In this document: positions 55,536-64,000 of the stretch, one piece after another
How the letters are laid out: each line of letters starts with the position of its first letter
Numbering within the stretch: the first letter of the stretch is position 1
Source: Gongronella butleri
Taxonomy: Eukaryota > Mucoromycota > Mucoromycetes > Mucorales > Cunninghamellaceae
Assembly (NCBI GenBank): GCA_025201375.1
Contig: JAIWZP010000005.1
Coordinates: 744,001 to 808,000, forward strand
DNA length: 64,000 bases
Direction: 5' to 3'
Position numbers and translations under genes: made by a program
Notes under the pieces: model-generated
Seen by the model: the letters and a program-made list of their open reading frames with translations, nothing else
Databases searched by the model: none
Told to the model about the DNA's origin: nothing

Positions 55536-57328
55536 CTATGATGAAACCCGCTTGCCAGTGTGCTTCTCTTGGAACGCGTCTGTAACCAATTGCTTGACAC
55601 GGTCGACGATGGCCGGCGTCTCGAGGACTTTTGTCGCGTCGGCAAAGGGTGGATGTGGACCAAGGTAGCTGTACACATCTGTGTCGGGTTTGACGTTCTT
55701 ACGCCGCTGCCGGTCGATCCGCAGTCGTCGCGTCAGGCGCTGCTCACGCAGCCATTGTTGCCATTGCTGCAGATACCCGCGGCATTGGCCACCAAAGGCC
55801 ACATACACCGGTTTTCTGCAAAATCAACAAAAAAAAAAATGAGCCACGTTGTTCAATGACAAAAAAGGTCGCGCGCGATGCCTCTTTTCGACTCCTTGTC
55901 CTTCATTTTACCTCATGAGTGCAGCGTGGGCGGTGAGGTAATCGAGGTCGGCCGTGACAATGACGCGTGACACTTGCTGTAAGAGCTGCTCATAGGCCTC
56001 TGCATTCTCCCTGGCGGTTAGGTCACTTTGACGTGTGTCCCACGTGATAATGGGTGCCTGAGAAGGCGGATGATCTTTGTTGACAGATGCCAGGGTATCC
56101 AAAATAGCGGCCGTGTTCTGAAGATAAGACAAGATACAATTGAATTAGAGGATCAGGTCCGTGCAACCTATTTTTTTCACGTTCCGTACCTTGTCAGACG
56201 CACGGTCTGTAAAAATCACAAGCACTTGATGATTCAAATGGGTCGTCATCCTCTGCATGTCATGAAAATAAAAAATAAAAAATAAGGGTCAGTTGCCCTC
56301 ATCTCCATTGCGGCCCAATTATTTTTTTTTCTCACCTTGATGGAATCTGCCAGCTGCAGCGCGTGCTCTGTGTACCAGCGGCAGTCGGTGTGGTGCCCAC
56401 CGACAACGACGGCGGTGATTTCTTTGTTTTTAGCGGATTTCAGCAAGTTGTCCGTGAATTTGCGCGCATTATTGCTGATCACGTCGGCCGGCTTGCTAAA
56501 TAAAGGCAGCTGTGATGAAAATAAAATAAGCATGAGCCAGTGACACCTTATCAAAGCCGATCTCTGGCATGTGATGCACTGAAAAAAAAAAAAAAAAACA
56601 AGGGCGGGGATGATACTATACCTTTGTCACAAGGCAATTGCGTTGCTGTGCCAACGGCCCGAGCTTTGCCATTTTGACATTGGCCTCGTGCTTGTGAATC
56701 ACGACCTGGTCAAAAAAGATGAATGGAAGGTTCGGGTAGCCAAGGAACACTAGGGGAATAAAAAAATCACGAGTCAGGCACGGCCATAAGCTTTTTGCAC
56801 GCGTCTTACCCGAGAATGGCGCATTGGCCAAGGCACGCGTCACATGAAGACAACCAGGCACGACCGCGGATGACCCGCTTGCAACAATGTAATCCGGAGG
56901 CGCATCGTCTTGAAGATCGTCGCCGCGCAGATACCAAGGCAGCGCCGTCGTACGTGCACGTGCACCCCAATTGACCAACGACTTTTGAATAATCAAGGGC
57001 AGCGAGCGAATCGCTAAAAAAAATGACGCGCCCATCAGCATGTATTTGCGCTACAGCGCTAAAAACTTACATGGATTAGAAACAATTGTCTTTACTGTGG
57101 TTTCGCCCAGTCGTTTTGCCAGTGTCAAGGTCGACAGCGTCGCCTGTAGGCCACCGTCAGTGATAGCCCACACTCGAGGCGTTGGTTTGGCTCGTGTTGC
57201 ATAGTGTCGCGCTAAAATTCAAGAAAAAGTCTATCAACATGTGCCAATTTGACGCTGCACAAGGCAACCAGTGCTGTCTTACCGTTGTTGGTAACGACCC
57301 GGAGGGACGTGCTCCATGGCGTAGTCAT
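55536..57328 (-). CDS. ELM1-family mitochondrial-fission-like protein (PF06258 type)
   Basis: Resembles the ELM1 family, known from plants (mitochondrial division) and many bacteria, and probably a glycosyltransferase-like fold. Exon blocks: MTTPWSTSLRVVTNN at 57328; about 57212-57072 (RVWAITDGGLQATLSTLTLA); about 57014-56810 (WGARARTTALPWYLRGDDLQ, then DYIVASGSSAVVPG); about 56750-56625 (FLGYPNLPFIFFDQVVIHKH); about 56510-56336 (ADVISNNARKFTDNLLKS with AVVVGGHHTDCRWYTEHALQ); small exons at about 56250-56190; about 56118-55912 (APIITWDTRQSD); and the last at about 55814-55536. Family features seen are the opening WAITDGGLQATLST and the GGHHTDCRW...ALQLADSI block. Biochemical role in fungi is unknown to me. 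Divergent from the perilipin-like gene. Confidence 0.78.
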
Positions 57329-58103
57329 ACTTGCACGTATAAAGAAAAAAAAAACAGGAAAAGCGGGCGGGGCGTCGCCTAAATCTTTTTCCTAGGATGT
57401 TTGTTGTGGACCAGGATCTCAAAAAGGCATTGCGCCAAGGCGGAGATGGAATTTTGCCTTTTGTGGAGCTTGGGCCATCCCTTTGAGATCAGAAAAATCA
57501 ACGCCTTTTCGCCTCGTTTACATCATTTTTGCCAGGTGATCCGCTGAATGCACGACCAAGGAATCATAAGACGGCTTTAAAAAGTCTTGGAAATCGCATG
57601 CGTGCTTGGCATCCATCGCCATGACGTGTGTCAAGCCCACACACAAACACGCACACAACAAAAAAAAAAAAAGAAAAAAAAAGTTGGCAGCCAGCGCCCA
57701 CACGTTTGGGTCTGTCGCCCCATCGCCTCCCTCGCCTCTGCTACACGAAACACGGGCTCTGACAGCTATGGTTTCAGAATTGGCGTCTCGTCTTGCTTGC
57801 TTTTATTTTATTGTCACTCATCGTGGAACATGTAGAATCGTTCATAGGCCATTTGTCATCCAATTTGGCCAAGAGACAGCAGGGGCCAAAGGGGATGATG
57901 GCCAAGGCGACAGGTCAGATTTTTCAGAGACCGAGCGACGATGGCTCGCCCAACGTTTTTCACGTGAAAGAGCAGTGGTGCCATCATCGCCCTTTTTTTA
58001 AAAAGGTATAAAAAAGAGTTTCCGTTGTTTTCTTTATCTTTTTTTCATTTCTTTTTTTCTTCCACACTTTTATTTTTTTTTTATCTGTCCCTTTCATTTT
58101 ATC
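57329..58103. promoter_or_regulatory. Divergent promoter region, ELM1-family and perilipin-like genes
   Basis: About 775 bp with no supported gene. A TATA box (TATAAAAAAG, 58007-58016) lies about 90 bp upstream of the perilipin-like ATG at 58104 and is followed by a T/C-rich leader. The ELM1 side has no obvious TATA. Confidence 0.5.
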
Positions 58104-59278
58104 ATGACTGAACAACAGCAAAAGCCCACCACCACTGAAGCGGCCAATGGCACGGCCAGTGAAGGTGAGCCTAAAAAAAAAAAAAAAAAAAAAAAAATAG
58201 AGACCCAAAACTGACTTTTTTTTTCGTTTTGCGTTTCATAGAAGCCACCTTTTGGACTCGTGTGGCATCGTTCCCGCTCGTGCAGGACGCCTCGCAAAAG
58301 GTGACGAGCCTTGCCAATCAAAACTCGCTGAGCCGATATGCTTTGCAACAAGCTGGCACGACGCTCAACAAGGCGTCTGAGCTCGCGTCGCCTTATGCGG
58401 AGCCTTATATCAAGCAGGCCGACGCTTTGGGTTGCCGATCGCTGGATCTGTTGGAGCAACGCTTCCCTGCAGCCAAGCAGACGTCGACGGACGATCTGAT
58501 CCAGGCCGTTAAGCAATCGCCGCAACAGGTGCTTGCGCCCGTGAACAAGCACATGTTGACGGCCGCCGACAGCCTGGAGACCCTGGTGAACAAGTATCTT
58601 CCTCCCACGGCCACGCAAGAGCAGCGCAAGGAGCAGGTCGAGACGTTTGCCGCCGCCAAATTCTATCATTTGGCCAATGACGTCAAGACGCGCCTCCAAG
58701 AACGCGTGTCGCAACAATTCGACCAGATCCCGCGTACACGCGCCGACATCACGCGTCTGACCGAGACAAACCAGATCCTCAAGGAGACCGTGGGCCATGT
58801 CCAGGCGATCAACACCCAATTGGTGACATTCGTCAACAATTCGCGCGCCGCCACCGAGCATCGCGTCCAGGGCGTGAAGGAAAGCCTCAAGAGTACACAG
58901 GAGGCCACCAACCAGCGTCTCCACGAGCTCACCGTCGAGCTCTTCAATCGCCTCGATGCCGCTTCCACTTTCCTCAAGGAAAATTCCGTCAAATTGCCCG
59001 AATCCGTCCAAACGCACCTCGCGCCCCTCGTCGAATTCGCGTCTCACGAGTACAACATCATCCGCACAGAAGCTACCAAGGAAGAAGGCTCCCCGCTGCA
59101 AAAGGCAAACGCCATCTTGACCTTGTCCTCCGATTACATCTTGCCCTACCTCAAGTCTTCTTCCGAGGGCATCCAGCAACAGCTCCAGCAGTACATGAGC
59201 CTCATCAACAAACCCGCTGCCACACCAGCCGAGCCCGCGCCCGCCGCTGCCCCTGAAACTCCCACCACCGCCGCCTAA
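58104..59278 (+). CDS. Perilipin-like lipid-droplet protein
   Basis: Fungal perilipins coat lipid droplets and protect triacylglycerol from lipolysis. Two exons, 58104-58164 and 58242-59278, 365 residues. The domain starts WTRVASFPLVQDASQKVTSL, the family's typical aromatic-then-PLV opening, followed by YALQQAGTTLNKASELASPY and the paired helices IKQADALGCRSLDLLEQRFP. The rest is long amphipathic helix (11-mer-like repeats) with QVLAPVNKHMLTAADSLETL, then ALA/PRO-rich tail (AEPAPAAAPETPTTAA). No catalytic residues or signal peptide are present, as expected. The strong TATA box suggests high regulated expression. A long antisense ORF (58094-59332) mirrors it and is not a gene. Confidence 0.85.
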
Positions 59279-59495
59279 AAAGCGCAACAAAACAAAAAAA
59301 ATATCTTTTTCATCCTTCACCACCCTAATCACATTTGATCATCATTCCCCCCTCTTTTTTTTTTTAACTCTTTTTCCACCCTTTTCCCCTCTGTGTCTCT
59401 CACTCATTGTAAACATATAATCTTATCCCCCCCACTCTTGAAAGAAAAATCCAATCGCATTGCATGATTCCAATAAAAAAACAAAACAAGAGCTT

Positions 59496-61652
59496 TTATA
59501 ATTCTTCATGTGTATGACCAGGACCCGCGTGCGCCTGCTTGTGTTGCTGCGCAAGCGATTCAGGCGACGGGCAAACCGCGGGAGAGCGCATGCGGAAACG
59601 ATATTCGCATTTTTCCGGCTCCATGACGTCCAGGATCTCCGTCGTGCTGCCACACTCAAACACAGCCTTGACACTGCGCTCAGGGCCATTCCAGCATCGA
59701 GCACCGTGTGTATGCGCATGCGCCAAATAAGCATCCGCGCCATCACCACCAACAAACCCTTCAAAATTGCTAAAAAAAAAAAAATCAGCCATGGACCACC
59801 ATTTTTTTTCTTGATTTACCCAAGGTGCACGTTGCTGTTGTCCTTGTGGGAGCGCTGATTCGCACGGCCCAAGATGCACAAGGAATAGACATATCTGTCA
59901 AAAAAAGTAAATAAAAAAAAGACATGTCAGCTTGAAAAAAAAAAGCACTTCAGAACAAGCATTGGCACTTACTCGCCATCGTCCTTTTCTACACAGGTAT
60001 CCTTGAGCGACAGCCACTCATTGTCGGTGCCATAATCCGTGGTCAGCTTGCTGTTGACATCGTTCACCTTGCTGTCCAAATCGCGAATGGCACCTTGCAC
60101 AACGTCGCGCTGCTCACGCGCCTTTTGCAAAGCTAAGAAATGGGAGAAAAGACGGAGAAATCAGTCATGACTTTTGTCCAATGGGCAACAAGAGACCAAA
60201 CTTGTCGCATTGATCCTGTTGCTTATCACCTAAAGCCGCGTCATTGGCCTTTTCACTCGTAGGCAACCAGCTGCCTAAGCGATCTGCCACCTTGCCCCAT
60301 AGCGATGACGCCGGCTTACCTACAAAATGGAATGAAATTTTTTTTAAAAAAAAAAATGGGCAAGGGATGAGCAATTCCGATTCTGCGCCCTGCAAATCGG
60401 CCATTTTGTCGTCTCAAATTGCCAATTTACCCTCACTTTCAGGCGCTTGTGCCGCATCGTCTTCCTCTTCCACGACTTCTTCTTCTTCTTCAAATTCAGG
60501 CACGTCTTCTTGGTCCAATTGTTCCTCTAATTCGTCGTACTCGGGCAAAAACTCGTCGTAGCCGGCAATGGCGGCCTTGACGGCCATGTCGTGGAAATTG
60601 TGGTTGTGATTGAGCTTGAGATCGTGCAGAATCGACACCAGGCGATTCACCTGCTCGCGCAATTGCTGCACATCCTGCTGCAACTTTTCAATGTGCTCGC
60701 GCTGCGCAGCACTGCCCTTTGAAGATGCTTTTTTCACGCGGCGCTCGCCTGACGGCGACGTCGACGCGCCCTTTTCTTCCTGTTCCAGCAACGACACCTC
60801 GCCTAATTTTTCCAATTCCAAAATATATGAAAAAAAAAGTCAACAAATGCCCCCAATTGGCAAAAAAATTGCGCTTTTACGTTCAAAGCGCTCGAGCTCG
60901 GCGCGCTTGAGAATCAATTCGTCCTCGTATTTCGTCTTCTCGAGCTGCCATTGCTCGATCTTGGCATTGGCCTCCTTGATCCATGTCGATTTGATCGCAT
61001 AGCCCTCGCTGACAAGTCGCTGCTTCTCTTTGAGCTCCTTGGCATATACCGCGGCCTGCGCCTTGCATCGATTGGCACACACACCGCTCGCCTCGTCAGA
61101 TCCATCACAGCACGCTTCGTCTAGAAAGAGACAAAAAAACAGAAATCAGCGAATTAAAAGACATGGAGTGACGCGAAATGCGCTCGTTTTACCGCAAACA
61201 CCGTCATTGACGGACCATGACTTGATATAAGCCGGGAGATGGCCCTTGTTTTCGCAGTAAAAATAGCTATTGCCGCAAGCCGACGTGCCTGAAGGATAAA
61301 AAAAATCGACCCAATGAGCTATTGAAGACCAAATACGCGTTTTTTTTGCTTACCAGGCTCATCCGAACCGTCCGGACAATCACAATAGTCGTCGTTTACA
61401 CCTGCCCAGTCAATGGTGCGCGACCCGTCAAGGCACTGCCACTGCTGTTGGCTGTTGGGCTTGTACAAGTGTTGCTCTACGCGCAAGAAAATAAAGAAAA
61501 AGAAAAAAAAAGGGTCAGTGTTCATCGCTCGCGTCAGCAAAAGGAGGCCTCGCAGTGTGCTCACTTTCTGGCGCCACACCACGCACACGCGCCTCAACGA
61601 GATGCGACGCAACAAGCAAACAAGAAAAAGTCAACCAAGAAGAAATTTGCAT
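59496..61652 (-). CDS. GTB1: Glucosidase II beta subunit (PRKCSH/Gtb1)
   Basis: ER glucan-trimming partner; the MRH domain binds mannose on N-glycans. Starts at 61652 with a signal peptide (MQISSWLTFSCLLVASHLVE). Exon 1 is 61652-61565; next exons near 61477-61354, 61289-61194, 61121-60881, 60803-60431, 60320-60200, 60132-59970 and 59890-59496 (approximate except the first). Two LDL-receptor class A-like repeats: DDYCDCPDGSDEPG and DEACCDGSDEASGVC. A coiled, charged middle follows (KELKEKQRLVSEGY, and acidic EFEEEEEVVEEEDD). The MRH domain near the C-terminus has CVEKDDGEYRYVYSLC, GARCWNGPERSVKAVFECGS and MEPEKCEYRFRMRSPAVC. The protein ends HEEL, an HDEL-like ER-retrieval signal. Confidence 0.95.
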
Positions 61653-61889
61653 GGTGCGTCCTCTTCTTTTGATACCGAGCGAAGGAAAAGAAAAAACGAG
61701 GGGAAAAAGGCAAAAATCGACGTGGTCGCTGACCATGGATCCATGAATTTCAACCCCCGCCGCCGGGACACAAAAGCGTACAAAAATAAATCAGGGAGCG
61801 TCATCCTGGTGGTCTCATTTGACGCCAATTCCAATCCACAAGGCGCTTTGGCATCTCAAAATACGCGCAATGCTTTCAACAATCACAAC

Positions 61890-63000
61890 GCTCACTTGAT
61901 AGTCTAATCTTGTCAGAGATCGGATCATAGTAGCGCCACCAAATCCCGAAAAGATGTGATTTTGTCTTTTTACAAATACAACATTGGCCGGCATGCTTTG
62001 TTCGACGTGCATCAAAGCCATTGTAGGCATTTTAGTCCCTTGTCAGTCGCGCACTGTACAAAAAAGTGATGTGTAACGCTATATTTGACGAGAATACATA
62101 ATTAGAGCGTGTTTTGGCCCATTTTACTCGTTTGCTGACGAATATACCGTTTGAAAGGAATGGTGCACTTTGATCAAGTTATTCTAAGGATTCTCGTTCG
62201 AATGAGTCCACTCCCGGGGCGCTGTGACCGCTGAACGACGCGCATCCACCACTTTTGAAAATGGCGGATTTTCCAAGGGGTGCAATCGAGGATTTGAAAT
62301 TGAAGAAATTTAAATCCTCAAATCACCACGCCAGTCAACCACATGGTGAACACGCCATGAAAGAAATGCAATAAAAACCCAGGGTCCTCCGACGGGATTT
62401 TGCAGAAAGTGGAATTTGCCTCTTTTTTCGCGTCAAGGCCAAGTCGATGAAAGTTGGCCAAAGAGCCACGAAACAGAGACCATCAGAAAGAGCACAGTCT
62501 GCTACGTACGTGGATATCGATGATCAATTCAAAATACGAGTTCCAGGCCGATTGGAGACGAATTGCTCTTTGCGGGCGACCTTTGACGCGTGATAAACCG
62601 CGTCAGATGTTGAGTGAGACGCGCCTGTTTCTATTCAAATCCATGCATCAAGAGCGCAACTTTCTCATGGACGCGTCGTCAGGGTTTTATCGACGCGTCT
62701 TTTGTGTTGAAAATTGACTACAAAGTTAAACTAAAATTGCTCATTGCTCGCCATTGAACCAATCGACCTCATTCGATTTTGACATTTTTGTTGGCTTCAC
62801 CCTCTGTATTTTCTTTTGTGAATGTTTGAAGCAATTCGGAGGACACGATTTTTCAATTTTTGTTTTGGGCGCTTGGCACGGCAAAATTTCGATTTGCGCG
62901 TGGTGCTGCTCCACAATCATATGTAACAACTTGCAGCTCGCCGCCCACTCGGTTTTCTAGCCTGCCATTTCACAATAGAACGCGTTTGCTGGTATTTCAG
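61890..63000 (+). repeat. Dispersed repeat copy D (about 1.1 kb)
   Basis: Same family as A, B and C. The core (62195-62480) includes TCGTTCGAATGAGTCCACT, TTTTCCAAGGGGTGCAATCG, AAAAACCCAGGGTCC and AAGGCCAAGTCGATG. The downstream stretch (62754-62960) encodes FSIFVLGAWHGKISI, aligning with FSILVLEPRNDEFL of copy C. The start (GATCATAGTAGCGCCACCAA, then GATGTGATTTTGTCTTTTT) resembles the right end of copy B. The right end is eroded. Confidence 0.65.
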
Positions 63001-64000
63001 TGATTAACTGGCGACTTTCAGACGGATCAACTCAAAATTGCATTTATGCTGCATTGCTAAGTCTTCAAGCTATGAATTGCACAAATTATTGTCTTTGCCA
63101 TTGGCGTCCTCTCCAACGCACGCTCTCTGGCTTCCTTTCTGTGTGCCTTTGCTTACGTATTTTTTTTGTACAAAAACAGTTTAATTTTTTTTAATAATTG
63201 TAATTGTGGAAGGGAGAGAGATGTCGACGACGTTGCATTCTTACAAATATCGTGGAATTGAGTGAAATCGGAGGAAGCAATGGGCATGGGAATTGATTGA
63301 CAATAAAGCGAGTACACTATGGAAAAGGCTATGTGAAAGGCACAAAAGTGAAGAAATAGGTTGCGAACAGGCTGATTAGGCGTTGGCGTGGTGTTTTCTG
63401 GAGCTTTTGTGCTAACGTTTGCGGCAAGAGATGATTTTGCTTGGCGAAGCAGTGGCGTTTGAGTTTGAAGGCTGCTTTTGATGGAATTGACCGTTTTTAT
63501 TTTTTTGTCATTTTTTTGTCATTATTTTGTCTTATTTTTTCAGGTCTGTAAATGTGGCATTAAATGCTTTTGGATAAGAGGCATTCTAGTATTTCACAAA
63601 GTGTGTGGTAAAAATAAGCACTACGCCATGAATTTGTGGCATGCTCGCCCGTTCCGTTTGTAAAAAGATGCAATGCCATAAACTTGGTGAGTGTTCGCCG
63701 TTCCGTGTGCAAAAATATCAATGCGCCTGAATTTTGATGCATGTTCGCCCGTTTCGTGTGTTGTATGTGTTGTGTGCCTTAAGCCTAGGGTCCATTGAGC
63801 TTGAGAGATGAGTATCTTGGTGTTTTGTTGAATTCCATGGGATGCATCTATGATTCAATTGCAATTGCACATGAGAACAGGTAAAATTTATCTTTTTTGA
63901 TCTTGATGGCGTCTTTGGAGTGCGAATGCGATGATTGGGGCTTCAAGCTTGATGTAAACGCCTTTGGGAGTGAGAGGTGGGGATCGAAGCAAAAGTAAGA
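63000..64000. other. Gene-free window end
   Basis: No supported gene. T-rich stretches at 63150-63195 and 63500-63540; a tandem repeat at 63627-63760 is listed separately. Confidence 0.45.
63627..63760 (+). repeat. Three diverged tandem copies of a roughly 48-50-bp unit
   Basis: Each unit opens GCC[AT][TG][AG]A, continues to a TTGTGGCATGCTCGCCCGTT-like block (variants GTGAGTGTTCGCCGTT and GATGCATGTTCGCCCGTT), then T[CT]CGT[GT]TG and an A-rich tail. The central motif TTCGCCCGTT[CT]CGTGTG recurs in all three. Confidence 0.65.

Noticed and set aside
58094..59332. 412-codon minus-strand ORF opposite the perilipin-like gene
   Set aside because: Leucine/glycine-rich antisense translation with no family pattern; the plus strand has the clear perilipin opening, correct splice and TATA box.
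1..64000. tRNA, rRNA or CRISPR array
   Set aside because: No T-loop-like GGTTCRANNC word in a cloverleaf context was found, no rRNA-like stretch, and no regularly spaced short repeats of the CRISPR type.

Overview
Single-contig nuclear DNA of a filamentous fungus, most likely an early-diverging lineage (Mucoromycota-like). The case rests on gene content: PacC, Whi3, Spp1, a kexin, mitochondrial Ilv3, a perilipin-like protein, and genes absent from yeasts but typical of broader eukaryotes (taspase 1, RPAIN, an ELM1-family protein). Coding regions are about 50-55% GC and broken by many 50-200 nt GT-AG introns. Introns and spacers are packed with poly(A)/poly(T) runs and GACGCG/CGCGTC words. The organism is inferred, not proven.

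Layout. 0-1.2 kb: 3' part of a polytopic membrane protein gene (-). 1.2-5.9 kb: gene-poor, with a dispersed repeat copy. 5.9-7.3 kb: C2H2 zinc-finger gene (+). 8.7-14.7 kb: three minus-strand genes (small CCHC protein, ITP pyrophosphatase, glomulin/Ybp-like). 14.7-18 kb: a transposon-rich island with a perfect TA-flanked foldback element and dense TACAGTA palindromes. 18.7-24.1 kb: minus-strand run RPAIN, FSP1/AMID-like oxidoreductase with a C-terminal membrane anchor, Whi3. 24.9-33.6 kb: plus-strand run of a uridine-kinase-like protein, a thioesterase, PacC and a FAT1-type acyl-CoA synthetase. 33.8-35.2 kb: repeat copy B. 36.1-43.9 kb: minus-strand SmD3, taspase 1, GPI-type aspartic protease, dihydroxyacid dehydratase. 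44.8-46.6 kb: a broken F-box-like gene (-). 47.0-53.6 kb: plus-strand class 1A dihydroorotate dehydrogenase (no introns), Spp1/CFP1 and kexin. 53.9-55.2 kb: repeat copy C. 55.5-61.7 kb: ELM1 family (-), perilipin-like (+), glucosidase II beta (-). 61.9-63 kb: repeat copy D, then gene-free DNA with a small tandem repeat.

There is no operon logic. Loose themes are secretory-pathway processing (kexin, aspartic protease, glucosidase II beta), lipid metabolism (FAT1, thioesterase, perilipin, FSP1-like) and nucleotide metabolism (ITPA, uridine-kinase-like, DHODH). The most unusual items are a four-copy, 1.1-1.3 kb repeat family of unknown class, the foldback mariner-type element in its palindrome-rich island, a uridine kinase homologue lacking two key catalytic-site residues, an intronless family-1A DHODH, and introns with A-tract after the donor, T-tract before the acceptor and a GACGCG core.

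Exon boundaries were placed by eye from splice signals and frame continuity. Those listed with exact numbers keep frame throughout; those marked approximate do not have every junction resolved.
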